A stretch of 64,000 nt of DNA. Source: Buxus sempervirens (lineage: Eukaryota > Streptophyta > Magnoliopsida > Buxales > Buxaceae). The notes under the pieces were generated by a model. It was not told where the DNA came from, ran no database searches, and saw only the letters and a program-made list of their open reading frames with translations. Where the stretch lies: the NCBI GenBank assembly GCA_947561395.2, contig OX387183.1, forward strand, positions 28,074,853 through 28,138,852, in the 5' to 3' direction. Of the stretch, positions 36,260 through 48,800 are shown in pieces (the first letter of the stretch is position 1; every line of letters starts with the position of its first letter). A program made the position numbers and the translations under genes.

Positions 36260-36660
36260 AACTTGGAATCTTTCTCAATCATAGTTTTTTATGTTTTAGG
36301 AAGGATTTTTTGTTGGTATGTGAATTAGATCTATTCACATTATTTTAATTTTTTATTTATTGTTTCAATTGGATTCAGGTTCTACCTCAACGGAAAGGAT
36401 CGTTTTATTTGAGGCCCGTGCTCATAGGGAGTGGATCTCTTTCGGGTTGAGCCCCTGCACCTGATTACAGATTCCTTGTAGGCCGCACAAGTCTCTTACA
36501 CTTGAGTCTAAACAGGGAGGGAGATCATAGCACCTGGTCCCTTACAAATTGGACCATTTGATAATAAAATGTTAGACATGGTAAAGAACAGAAATGATGC
36601 ATCCGCATACTTCACACAATTCTTATCGCAAGATCCATTTTTAGCTGTAGAGAAAGTCGT
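36260..36660. other. Non-coding gap with RepHel deletion point
   Basis: This short stretch replaces the bulk of RepHel. It includes an unrecognised GC-richer block (36380-36500). The last RPA exon probably ends near 36660. Confidence 0.4.
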
Positions 36661-39308
36661 TAGTGACATCGTCATCAACCCGATCATCTTCCCATTGTTG
36701 CAATGCTTCATTCCCTTCTTCCTTGTCATCCTACTCTGCTAGTGTTAATAAATGGAAAATTAGGATTTTGTTTAATTTGATGTAGTAAAACCTTGGTTTG
36801 TGATGAATTGATAATTCTCTGGTGTTACCTTGATGTGAAACAAAAATTCTTTCCACAAAGAATTGTATACTTTTTCATAAAATTTTTCTGTTCCATCTTC
36901 CTAATAAGAAAATATTAAAAATATACAAAGTTACTATAAAAGCAAACGTAGTAAAAATTGTTGTATAAAGGATCAAGCTCCTAAAACAAACCACTTTGCA
37001 TCATTGAATAGTGCACTCGGATAACCACAAAATATATTCTGAAACCTACCACTGCTTACTGCTTATCCATGCACAATCTACAAAAAGGTGTGCAACAAAT
37101 GCTGAAATTGTGGATTAACCTAATGTGCTACAAGTGACTCAATGTTCTATTTCTAGGATGTGATTTTAGTTGCATGGATGGTGCTTCGACCACTCCAATA
37201 CTCCTGAATCTAAATGGTTGCATATGAAGAAAATAGGTATAGACTGAAATTGAGAATGCCGATCATACATATGCTATGTTTCCTTTTGCTGACATCTGAA
37301 AATGGCACAATAGGATTCTTGTTTTTATCCCTAATAACCTGGTATAAAAAATTATTGCTGTTGTAGTGTTGTTATCCATAATAGGACACCTATTTAAAAC
37401 TAAAAGATTGTGTGTTCCCACATGTTATGCATGATCGTACAATATAAAATATGGGACTGTTTTTTGTGGCACATATGTATTATATAAGGTGGTAATAAAG
37501 AAATACGTTTGAACATAATTGGTAAATGGAAGGAGCCAAAAAAAAGTAATGGGAATGAAATTTGTTCCGATAAATACTCACAGATATTTTAAGATTCTGG
37601 AGTTCAGTGGCACTACATCCAAACATAAATTCTGCTTCCTTGTCAAATAATACTAATGTTGTTTCATTTGAGTAGTCTTGTACATCAATTTTGACAAGGT
37701 ATCTACAATAGGATATTAATGAAAGCTAATTAATAATGATAAGAATGGTGAACTTTAAAAAATATAAATAATAAGATATAAATGTTTATACCTTAAAATT
37801 GTTCCAGGATCTTTGGTATTACAATTGTGATAGAAGCAAATCTCATCTTTTTGCTCTACCTTTTTCTTACAAGTTGTGCAAGCTACAAACCATAACAAGC
37901 CATCTGAATGTATACGTACAATTGTTGCTTTTATAGCATATAACATGGGCTACATACAAAAGAAAAATCATTATGATTTGTGTGCAACACAAAAATAAAT
38001 ATAAATGAAAAATCAAGGTTTAAGTTTGAACACCTGAATTGGGCAAGCATATGAAGATGAAATCAACTCATCAAGTGTTACTCTAGCTTTAACAGTTGTA
38101 GATATACCATACTGATTAGTGACAAAAGTCGGCGTGAAGATTTCCGAATCAGTGACATGTTCTTCCCTGTTTTGGAATTCAATACAATCAAATACAGAAC
38201 ATAATTTATAAAAAATTTAATAACTTTAACTATATCACAGTACCATTCCATTAATTTAGTACACTCTTCTATTGATGGATTGAGAGATACAGAGGTCAAT
38301 GAAGTTGATGATAAGCTAATCACACCTAAAAACACAAGATGTAATTTTTTAGTTAAGTTTCATAAAAAAAAAGTTAAAATTAAATATATATAATTAACAT
38401 ACCTTTAAAGTCTGTAACCGACAATGAAGTTGCAAGTATAATCGTCTTTTTTGGCAATGCCTTCAATAACAATTCTTGATATTTGGTAGCAATGACACCC
38501 CATAATGTAAGGGTAATTGTTGTTGATCTACATAAAATGGTTTTTTTAACGTATTTTTTTTATATGTAACAAATTAAATCTATTAACAAAATAGCTGAAA
38601 TACATGATATAAAATGAGAAATTTACATATCATCAACAAGCAAAATGTCTATCTTTGTTGATTGTGTGCCATCCCTTCTAAAGACATTTGTGGGTGTATT
38701 GACAGCAACTAATATTCCAATAGCATCTACATAAAAGAAGAAATACAGTTATATAAACATTGATATAAAGTTTAAACGAAATCACCAAAAAACTTATACC
38801 TGTCAAGCAACCATCATCATTCATAAATGAGCGCAAATTGTTGAACTTTATGAAAGCATACATTTGAAGTGGAATATCAGGACAATCATCCTCAACTTTC
38901 TGAACAGTGGTTGCATCAATGAATGACATTTGGAACTTATGTGGTACCATTCTAAACTTTTTTGGGGAATTTGAAAGTTTGAAAGACTTTATGATATACA
39001 CAGATCCTTCCTTCAAAATGTCACCAAACTTATCAATATGTGTGTTGTATAGAACAACTTGCATTTGATCGCCCTGAAAATATTTCAATAATCATGTTAC
39101 TTATAATATCTCTGAAAATATATTCATTTTATTGAGTGGAGCATACCTTCTCATCAATTACTACCAAGTTTTGGACTTTTCCCGGGACATTTTGAGATAC
39201 AAAATGATGTATATCTGCTATTCTGCTTATTCTAACTTTCACTGTCCAACGAAATCCATACCCATATGGATGTATGCGGTCCAGTGTCTAATACTGTTCA
39301 GTAACCAT
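36660..39308 (-). CDS. RPA70-like single-strand DNA-binding protein of the Helitron
   Basis: Ten exons can be followed with canonical GT-AG borders: 39308-39147, 39073-38800, 38726-38627, 38528-38403, 38325-38244, 38166-38034, 37949-37792, 37702-37582, 36900-36829, and a last one from 36738. They encode an N-terminal OB fold (GDQMQVVLYNTHIDKFG), a second OB fold (IATKYQELLLKAL), and the C-terminal zinc-finger OB fold of RPA1 (CTTCKKKVEQKDEICFYHNCN, then LVLFDKEAEFMFG). Plant Helitrons commonly carry such genes, presumed to protect single-stranded DNA during transposition. The only clear lesion is a TAG at 39288-39290, seven codons after the putative ATG. A different first exon would avoid it. 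Confidence 0.82.
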
Positions 39309-39394
39309 CTTTTTCAACTTGCTATAAGAATCAAAACATAAAAATAAGAAACAATGAGGGGGAAAAAGGGAGGAGGAAGAAAACTATTTCTTTC

Positions 39395-40277
39395 AATGAA
39401 AAAGGAACACTTAGAATGCAAAAGTAAACATTCAAAATAAAAAAAAATCAGATCTGCATGAAACGGAAAAGGAAAGCTTAGATTAATTAGAGGGTTTCAT
39501 TTCTTATTTGAACCAAAAAAGGCCAAATATTTAGGGGCAGAAGTAATCTGGTCATTTTAAAATGATTCTAAATTATGGCCTTTTAGACTCTGGAGCAATA
39601 GAACTGTAGCATACAATTACAATTATTTCTACACTTTCTAATTTATGCTTGAATATAAATTTCAAAATTTCACATTGAAAATTTACAAAACAGATTTGTC
39701 TCTTAGAATTTTACTGAAGCACCTAAATTATGGCCTTTTAGACTCTGGAGCAATAGAACTGTAGCATACAATTACAATTATCTCTACACTTTCTGATTTA
39801 TGCTTGCATATAAATTTCAAATTTTCACATTGAAAAATTACAAAACAGATTTGTCTCTTAGAAATTACAATTATTTCTACACTTTCTAATTGATGCTTGC
39901 ATATAAATTTCAAAATTTCACATTGAAAATTTACAAAACAGATTTGTCTCTTAGAATTTTACTGAAGCACCTAAATTATGGCCTTCTAGACTCTGGAGCA
40001 ATAGAACTGTAGTATACAATTACAATTATCTCTACACTTTCTGATTTATGCTTGCATATAAATTTCAAAAATTCACATTGAAAAATTACAAAACATATTT
40101 GTCTCTTAGAATTTCAATGAAAAAGGAACACTTAGAATGCAAAAGTGAACATTCAAAATAAAAAAAAAACAGATATGCATGAAACGGAAAAGAACTGTAG
40201 TATACAATTACAATTATCTCTACACTTTCTGATTTATGCTTGCATATAAATTTCAAAAATTCACATTGAAAAATTCC
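39395..40277. repeat. Complex local repeats (~155-bp module) in Helitron B
   Basis: A module with 'aaattatggccttttagac', 'tctggagcaatagaactgta', 'tacaattacaattat', 'cacattgaaaa' and 'cagatttgtctcttaga' starts near 39569, 39725 and 39964. Partial copies lie between these and at 40194. A second module ('ggaacacttagaatgcaaaa') occurs at 39404 and 40124. Confidence 0.88.
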
Positions 40278-41365
40278 CTTAGGTAGTCACAAAAGGCATT
40301 ATCACTATCCATCTCTTTGGTTTTGTGATCTTCAGAATTCATGTTTCAAATGACTTCTCAATACAGTTGAGATGTCTTCATCTGAAGGGGTATAAGAGTT
40401 CAACGTTTGAAGTCTTGCTCATTCCCTTAGGTAGTCAGGTTTCATGTTGTATTTTGGACATACTTTTCTATAGTTGGAGTTGCAACCACGCCAATGGATG
40501 GCTTTCATGGGTAAATCATTTACAGCTAAGTAAATCATTTCACGCCACTAATTCAGGAATGAGGAGAGAGATTTGCAAGGCTGACTTGGAAATCTCAATA
40601 GGCAAGCCCTGGTTGTTACCTTGGTATAGGAAGAAATCGTGCGTTTAAGCCATGTAATTAGATACCATGCCTATTTACCCAAGGAAAAAATATTCAAGAA
40701 ATAAACCATTGCACCTGTATAAAAGAGTTAATTTGTCGAACAGGGAACATGCATTGGAAAGGGAGAAAAAGTAGAACATATAAGAAAGGGAGAAAATACA
40801 GGATTGGAGGAAATAGAAGAGCATACCAGGGTTGTGCATATAAGAAAGGGAGAAGAAGCAAGATTGGAGGAAATACAAGAACATACCTGAACCAGGCTTG
40901 CTATACCGATTAAGTGAGAAAGGCTTCCTTGAGACAAAATCTGTTTACCAGGAATTCCGTTTGTAGGAGAAAAGGAGATTAAAAACGTTTGGATTCCTTG
41001 CCATTGAATGCTAATCGGTTCAGGTTGAAGACAAATTGCAACACGCATCATTATGACTTACGTTTGGGTTCCTCTCGTCAATTAAGTATCTACAGGTTGA
41101 AGATAATTTGTTTACAAATCGTAACACTCATCATTAGGACTTACGTTTGGGTTCCTTGCGTTTGTTTACCGTTACAAGTCTGAGAAACTGAGCAATTGAT
41201 CGACGTAGACAGCCACGTCAGAGACGACGTGGAACTACGGGGGTTCAGAGCATGGGGTTTGAAGGTCTCCACGTCAGAGGCAACGTGGAACTACGGGGGT
41301 TCAGAGGTTGGGGTTTGAAGGGCTCTCGTGAATCCTAAGGAAAAGCCGATTCCTATATATGTATA
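40278..41365. other. Helitron B 5' region
   Basis: This holds no recognised gene. A short tandem repeat of ~57 bp lies at about 40780-40895 ('tataagaaagggagaa'), and 'acttacgtttgggttcct' is duplicated at 41057 and 41141. The last ~150 bases (41200-41365) share 'cacgtcaga', 'acgtggaactac' and 'ccgattcctatatat' with the 5' end of Helitron A, so the two are related. Confidence 0.6.
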
Positions 41366-41394
41366 CTAGCATACACCCCGTGCGATGCACGGGG
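41366..41394 (-). repeat. Helitron A 3' terminus: hairpin and CTAG
   Basis: The minus strand reads CCCCGTGCATCGCACGGGG (8-base stems; 41394-41376), six spacer bases, then CTAG (41369-41366) and T. It is almost identical to the terminus of Helitron B. Confidence 0.93.
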
Positions 41395-42601
41395 AGGGAT
41401 AAAAAATAATACATACATATATTTATATAAATAATTGCAATTTAAACAATATCTATGGTTTATTGAAATGATTTTTTTTTATTTTATTCTTTTTTTTAAG
41501 CAAAATAAATTCATTATTGAGTTTTTAATGGTCCTTTATTTATTTTGTTTCCTTTCTTACTTCAAAATTGAAAGTTAATTCAAACTATGTTATGCAAAAC
41601 ACAAAAAATCAAATCAGCTAAAAATCCAAATTAAGCTCCCAGGAGTAAGGTAAAGTTGGTGTTATTGTTAAAAAAAGGGAAAATGAAAAAACAACAATAA
41701 CAACATTATTTCAATATATTTAAACTCATGTTCTTTAACAAATTTACTACACGCCTCTAAATTCAACTTAAGTCCTAACAAAAGCACGGAAATAAATGGT
41801 TCAAGAACCAAGTATCAATTCTACTCACATGACTACTATCATGTCTTCTCTTTGGAAATTTTTTTAATTGAAGTTGTAGCAAAAGCAAGGACACAAATAT
41901 TAATGAAAGTAATAACATCACCGAAAATTATTGTGTTTCCTGATTGGGGGGTTATTTTACACTCCACTCGCTTCTTTTCGGTGAAGGTGAAGATTACAAT
42001 TATTTTTTTTTGTTGATCTACTGTTAAAAAAAAACAGAAAAGCATCATTACCACATTAGAACAAATACCGTTCAACAAATTTGCTACACACCTATTAATA
42101 TATAACAACGAAAAAACTAAACTAAAACCCAAGAGCTGAGCCACCAAACATGCATATATCATTAGATTAAAAGAAAACAACTTTGTTGTCTTTCTGTAAT
42201 TGCATCTAAGTAGTAGTATAAGATTAAATTTAGGAAAGCTATATTACCATGGCGATGGAATCAGTAGGATTTGGGAATAACGATATCTATATAATCTAAA
42301 CCATGCAAGACAGTGATTAAACAATAAGAATTATAAGTTGCTGGTCCTAAAAGTATAAAAATTTTTATGGGGCCTGAACTCTACCCAAGCATCAAACCAC
42401 CCATTGAGTAAAAGAAATTGAATGTCCAACTTGTATTTGCTGCTTCTTTAGAGGAAACTTCTATTATTTTGCAAAGCCTCCTTTCTCCATTAGGCAGCTT
42501 TTAATGCATCAATCTGGATCTTTCATTTTGTAAAATTTTTATGTGCCAAATTCATTAAGTCTAGATATTCAAATCTCAGATGTGCATTTGAATCAAATTT
42601 T
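41395..42601. other. Helitron A 3' non-coding part
   Basis: AT-rich sequence without recognised gene or repeat. Open frames such as 41839-42180 have no similarity I can name. Confidence 0.5.
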
Positions 42602-43626
42602 GCGGCCGCTACTATTAATCACCACCTTTGCACCATCAAGCAGAGCAGGGCAAAGCTTCTCCAGAAATGCCAGTGCATGAGAGGCTTCCAAAGCTGGAAA
42701 TATGCCCTCTAATCTGCAGAGTCTTCGGAATGCTGCAACAAAATAAAATGTTACAAGAGTTTATTTTCTTTCTCATCTCTCAAAAACTGAAATCTTTCTA
42801 AAAGATGAAATTATTCTTTCTCCCTTCTAATTAATTACCATCTACTGCTTCTTGGTCTGTTACTGTGTAAAACTCTGCACACCCTGTATCCTTAAGAAAG
42901 CTTAGCTCTGGTCCAACTCCTGGGTACTCCAGTCTACAAATAGTTTGATTATATATATTACATTGATTCTTCTATTTTCAAGCTGTGAACAGACTGATCA
43001 TAATTAAGCTTTGTGCATACCCAATGCCAATGGAGTGTGGCCCAACTATCTGTCCCTCTTCATCTTGCAACAGATAACTCATTGCTCCATGATAGACACC
43101 TACTTCTCCTCTAGCTAAAGTTGCAGAATGTCTCCCATTGTCCAGGCCAGACCCGGCAGCCTTGACGCCGATAAGCCTGACATCGGCGTTGCCGTTGAAT
43201 TCATGAAACAACCCCATCGCATTCAATCGGTCCCGATGCAAGCAACTAACACATCTCGTTGGCCACCCTTTTTTCCATTGCTTGTCTTCTTGTTTCCTTT
43301 CCAATCACTGACTGAAACTCTCTTACTATGTTTGGAGATGGATGAGGTCCAACCACGGTTTTTGTCAAGCAATAACTGGTCTCTAAGTTGCCAACCCATC
43401 CTCGGATAGCCTCTGAGCTTGCATCCTTGAAGCTTCCATCGACAACTTTAACCTACACACATAGATTCATGCATTTAGAAGATTAGATTTCAATGTTTCC
43501 CCAGTTAAGTGTTGGAGAGAATTAATTGTTAATTTGATACTTTTTGAGCTAACCAAAGCAAGTTAATTGTATTACCTGAGAACCAAGTTGCTTCATTGAC
43601 AATACATTTGATGGTTGTTTCTCCAT
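42602..43626 (-). pseudogene. Captured fragment of tryptophan synthase beta subunit
   Basis: Four exons read in order on the minus strand with GT-AG borders: about 43626-43576, 43452-43021, 42933-42839 and 42732-42602. They encode the family blocks [73 protein letters not shown] and [19 protein letters not shown]. Tryptophan synthase beta is a PLP enzyme that joins indole and serine in plastids. Here the N-terminal part with the PLP lysine and the C-terminal end are missing. The second exon has a stop and a frameshift around 43210-43260. The exon-intron structure means genomic DNA was captured, not a cDNA. Confidence 0.92.
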
Positions 43627-44582
43627 GTCTCGTTTTCCCATGAACCAAGTTGCTTCATTGCGAGAAAAAGAGTTTCGTCGCTTTGCTCTCTGCCACCCTC
43701 CGTCCCCTTTTCAATCGAAATGGGTATGGCCTACATCTATCCAAAACACTTCTCTGGTGCTATAGGCACATTGACGCTTATATGCCTATCTGTTTCCCTA
43801 TTGATTGCAACTGCAAAATGGAGAAGTACTTACTTTTGCAAAGCTGTGCCTAACAATGACTCTGGAGCACAATTCCTCTTGATCGCAACTGCAAGTCCAA
43901 TCATCTTCCAAATCTGATGAAGCATGAACCTCTACTTCTACTCCTCTCCATAATAAAAGCCACCATCTTTTGAAGGCATCTTATTTACCAACGGATTCAG
44001 TTGAAATAGTAGGTCTATATCAACCGATACAGAATAAAAATTGCTATTCAAAGAAACCATGGACAATGTCAAGGTTTCAGACGGAGAAACTGTAGATTCT
44101 GAAACGCCATTTCTCAAATATTTTTCTTCTCTGAGCAGGTAACGAAGGGCCCGGTAATCGATGGGTTTAGGAGACTGAGGAGATACGCTCGCTATCAGAT
44201 TAGAGGCATATCAAGTAACCGATGAGAAGTAGATGAAGAGATTTCGGTTGAATGATTTCTTTATTTACCAAGCGTTTTTTAATTCCAGTGAAGAGATTTC
44301 GGTTCAATGAAAGAAGAGACGCGGGCGTTGAAGGAAGTTTTAAAAGTTTAATGAGTGAAGAGATAGGAACATTAATGTGCAAGAGACGTTCTGGGCTTAA
44401 CTCCTTTTCTTTAATCTGTGACAAATCAGCTGCCACATCAGCAGTGATGTGGACCTACCACGTTTGAGAATCTCAAGTTTGGAGCTACCACGTCAGACAT
44501 GACGTGGGGCTACCAGGATTGAGAGCTTGAAGTTTGAAGCTCTGTGAGGGTTTCAAGGAAACGACCGATTCCTATATATTAT
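43627..44582. other. Helitron A 5' part, possible second captured fragment
   Basis: A minus-strand frame is open for about 90 codons at 43938-44210, without an ATG, with an ordinary protein-like composition. I do not recognise it. The last ~140 bases (44440-44582) carry the family's 5' subterminal sequence. Confidence 0.4.
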
Positions 44583-45674
44583 TGTTGCTCCAAAAATGGG
44601 CCGGTGTGGACACGTGTCAAAGGTGGTGATGTGTCTCTACGCGGGCGTGCCAGTATCGTTTGATACAATGATTTTCGAGTCGATTCCTGACCCCGGGCAC
44701 CTGTTCCGAATCTGAACCGGGATCGGTTCAGTCGTACTGCAAGTCACCTGTAAGAAAATTGGTCAGGCGATGGTATGAAGACTAGGGGTTCGGTCTTCGT
44801 TTCGGGTTCTTGTAAGTGTTTGAAAGCGAAAGCAAATAACGGCACACAAATCCTTTATTAATAAATCGGCCAAATAGTCGAAAGCGACAACAGATAATCC
44901 TCAAAATGGAAACAAAAAGTACAAAAGAAAACCGACAGGGCTCGCAGGACCGGCCTGTCCTGGTCTTATAGCCGTAATCGGGTATAAGCGCAGGAGGAAG
45001 GGGGCGGCTGCTAGCAAAGCCAGTTCAGGGGGTTCACCTTGGATTGCTGCTTACCCGAAAATACACAAGTCACCTGGCGTGAACAGAGCGAGTCTCGGGA
45101 CCGGCTGCTAAGGATTCTGTAAGGACAGAACTGCGAGTCAGGGGCGGCCTCAACTTACTCTCCGGTGGCAGGATTCTGGTGTTAATCGGAGTAAAGAGGG
45201 GTCAAAGATGTCACTGCGACTGGAAGCAGTGAGAGAAGTCCTAATTTATCCGTCTGTATTAGAGGGGATAAAGGATCACGGATGATCAAAATAATATAAT
45301 AACCGGTTGCGGTTGTGTGGATTGTGTCCTCGAGTTCTTCGAAGTTTATGCCTTTTATAGCCGCTCCTTGACGGTTGCTCAACGTCCTACTCTCGCACGA
45401 TCTTCATGGCGGTTGGTTATCTTCAGTTCTCTGTTTCAAAGTGATAACCGCCCGGCCATGATCTAAAAATAGTTCTATTCTTGAACGGCCGATGGCACGA
45501 TCTTCTGATATTTATGCTTTTGTCGTATTGGCTTGCGTGGCTCGAACCGCATTCTTCTGTATGCGTGCTGACGTGGCCGGCTCAACCCTTCAAAGTCTAC
45601 GGGTCGTGGCCTAACCAAGCCACCTAGGCACCACGTGTCCTTCTCTTATTCGTCGGTTATATAGGGTGTAAACA
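44583..45674 (-). repeat. Tat 3' LTR
   Basis: Read on the minus strand it starts TGTTTACACCC at 45674 and ends GGAGCAACA at 44583. A TATA box (TATAAAAGG on the minus strand) lies at 45351-45360. Confidence 0.96.
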
Positions 45675-45691
45675 TTGCCCCCTACTTACTT
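45675..45691 (-). other. Tat polypurine tract
   Basis: AAGTAAGTAGGGGGCAA on the minus strand directly precedes the 3' LTR. It would prime plus-strand DNA synthesis. Confidence 0.8.
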
Positions 45692-45821
45692 GTGACGCCG
45701 TCATCGGCCGGTGTGATGAGTAAGTATTTTCGGGTTTTTCAAAATTTGTCCGTCGTTTGATGTGAAAAGATCGCGCCGTTTCCCTACGATCGTAATGATG
45801 AAACCTTTCGGATTTCGTCTT

Positions 45822-45829
45822 CTATAAAG
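45822..45829 (+). promoter_or_regulatory. TATA box of the first antisense gene
   Basis: CTATAAAG lies about 70 bases before the ATG at 45898 and is the only clear TATA element between the LTR and that gene. It suggests that the antisense gene has its own promoter inside the retrotransposon. Confidence 0.5.
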
Positions 45830-45897
45830 TACCACAGCCAAGATTTTACTTTACCCTTTCTTTTTTGCTGTTTGTCTTTTTTTCTTCTTTGTCTTCA

Positions 45898-48800
45898 ATG
45901 GCGGGCACTCTCATATACTATCCTTCTACAGTCGAAGTTTTTGGCGGCTCGATATCTGTAGGCCCCTTCATTTGCGCCAGTAATGCTCCTTTGGAGGCCC
46001 CAACTGAGAAAGTGAGGGGTCCTTTACTCTTTACTGACGAAGAGAATCTCCATCTACCTCTTCGCTTTCGAAATTGGCCGACTGCTTATCCTGAATGGAA
46101 AGCCTGGGTTGACCGCATGAAGGATCGTTTTGCCGTAGTTTGGCGTAAGACAGGTATTTACGACATGATTATCTTTTCGTGTCGCTCTATTCCCTGCAAT
46201 CGCGATCTTCTCTGTGCCATGAGTTCATTCTGGAATGCTCAGACCAATACCTTCAATTTCCCTTGCGGTATGATGACTCCTACTGTCATGGATGTCTGCT
46301 TTATTACTGGTTTCTTCGCGACTGGGCATGAGATCCGGGTCGGTATGGCGGACCTTAAGGATTACCAGCATTTACCTCCGATGGAAGTGGGTGACAAAGG
46401 GAAAGAAGTAGAAAAGAAAAGAAAGCAACCCTCAACGAAGAATAACAGGGCTTTCAAGAAGGCACGATCTTCTCGGCCAAAAGGTATTGTGTTGTCTGAG
46501 CATGAACCTCCACCGTCAGAGAGCGAATCTCCACCAACTTCAATTCATTCTTCTTATCGGTCTTATATCAAGGACTGTGCCAAATTCCGGCCTCCAGCTT
46601 ATGCAGATGAGGTGGAACACTTATACTTTCTCCTTTATTTTTTCTGCAACTTTGTATTCTGTTCCAAGGCTCAAGCAGTTACCAAAGAGTATTACTCATT
46701 GGTCAAGTTAATTCTGGGTGAGTATGAAGTTGCCCTTGCTCCTTACTTTTTATCGGTTTTATACCGTTCACTTCAAGAGTTTGTTCATGGCACCCTTTAG
46801 AATCCTGGGGGGCCATTGTGGTTCCTCCAATTTTGGGCTTATCACTATTTTCCCTCCCAGTTTTATGCTCAAGTACCGATCACTCCCAACATGCCTTCTG
46901 ATTTTGGTGGCTACGCCTGTTTGGATGCCACTCCAGCTGTTCTATCTTTTTCTGATTGTTTCCGTTTCTTTTTCAATCTTCATCATTTTCCTACTCCTCC
47001 TTTTGAAGTCTCCGCAAATTCTCCCGGTTTCCTTTCAATGGCAGATGACATAACTGACGAGCAACATCTTATCTGGGCCAGTTTTCTGAAGGCTCGAAAT
47101 TTAAATTATGCTGTGAAGTCAATTAACAAGAAACCAGGGTTTGAGGTATACTTGCCCAATTGTGTCGGCCGGCAATTTCAATGTGAACAGAGGATCCCCT
47201 TATTTGATGTAGATGGTTTGTTCACAATTAATGCCAAATCTGTTGATCGGCCGTCTGTCACTGTAGCCGAAGCTGCCGACATGGAAGATGCTTATAGAGT
47301 TGCTGCCGTTGAATTTCGACTTCCCTTTCTTCCTCGTCGTCACGACTGTCGCTGTGATTTCCATGTTTGGTGGAAATCTTTATGGAACAACATCTGCTGT
47401 TATTCGGCCGATTATTATCTGGAAAGACTGGGTTTGTTTGAGCCTCTGGCTTCACCTATCCAAGAAGGTACATTCTTATCTTTCTTGTTTCTGATCCGCT
47501 TGATGTTCACTCAGTTTTTCTGTCATTAGGTAAAGTTCCGCCTCTATCTTTGGAGGCTAGTCCACTTGAACTTTTGCCTGAACCTGTCCAAGAAGGTATC
47601 AGTTCAGCTATTCGGTCACCCGGTGAAATGCCGTTTCTTACCTTGGAGGCTCATGCTTCCCCTTCCGGGGAATTGGCCGAAGATGATGCGTTGTCACCAG
47701 AATGTCCTCTCTCGATTGTCCCGTTTGAAGATGATGAGGATCCCGATGATGTCCCACTACGACGGCGTCCTCGGAAGGTACTGAATCTTTATTGCTCATC
47801 TTCTTAATTTTATTTTTCGTTCTGACACCTCATTCTTCTAGGCTTCGAGTTCCTCGGGTCCAACTACTTTTTCTTCCAATGTCATGGAATCTTCTTCGGA
47901 TCTAGTTGTTGATCCCATGTCTGTTTTTGATTCGGCCAATTTCTCTGTTCCTACCGAAGCATTAGATTCTCCTGGTAGTGTCGTTGCAGCAGCCCCTTTA
48001 GCACTTTCTGAAGGTCAGGAGCATTTATCCATTCGAGAGGTTTCTTCAGAAAGAAGTCCGTCTCCCGACTTACCTCCTGGATATGAGCAGAGTGCTGCCT
48101 TACCGGTAGTTGGGATTGCAACGTCTAACATTTCTATTGGGCCTTCCGGCCCTTCTGCCTTGGCCGATATTCCTCCTGATTCTCCTGTTGCAGTAGCGGA
48201 AGTTGATATTGATCGGTCGAAGCAAAAGCTTATTGACTTGGGGAGTTCCAGTTCATCGCTTATTCCTTCTTTTGCTGCGGGATCACTCCCTGGTGATGGC
48301 CGATTGGACACTATATTGAACGATGTCTGTTCTACTCTCTCATCGGATGGTTCATCTGAGCCCTTATCTCCAACGAGTATCCGATCGGAGATTACCCGCC
48401 TCCTCTCTCCAGGAATAATTGGTATTTCCGAAGAGACTCTTACCCGTGTGATGGCGTTGGCTGCACAGCTTCGGGATCTCTCTTCTGTATCTCCTGACGT
48501 CAAATAGGTGTTCTCTCAACTTACTCTCCTTTACCCCTATAAAGTTGTCTTTGACCATCTTTCGGCCAAATTACATGAAATGAGTAATACGGCCGATTCT
48601 GTTGATGGCCGATATCAACTTTTGCAACAGTTGAGGAATGAGCGCGAGATTTGTCATCATCAGTTTACTGAAGCGGTCCACCGTATAAACATTATTGATG
48701 ATAATATTTCGGCAGTCGACCATTAGATTGCTGAGTTTCAGTCTAGGAGGTCTGATCTTGTAAATCAACGGGAGGAACTTCTTCGTACAAATAACGCTAT

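Noticed and set aside
36660..39308. Host single-copy RPA1 gene
   Set aside because: It lies between the Helitron termini next to a RepHel fragment, and such RPA-like genes are usual Helitron cargo.
42602..43626. Functional tryptophan synthase gene
   Set aside because: N- and C-terminal parts are missing and the second exon has a stop and a frameshift.
43615..43917. 100-codon plus-strand membrane protein
   Set aside because: It overlaps the antisense captured exon at its start and has no family match I can name.
45182..45382. 66-codon LTR frame as a conserved gene (also at 60706-60906)
   Set aside because: Identity follows from the recent common origin of the two LTRs, and there is no independent sign of selection.
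46611..46680. Intron in exon 1 of antisense gene 1 (GTGGAACAC...CCAAG)
   Set aside because: The stretch encodes conserved plant mobile domain residues in frame, so it is exon.
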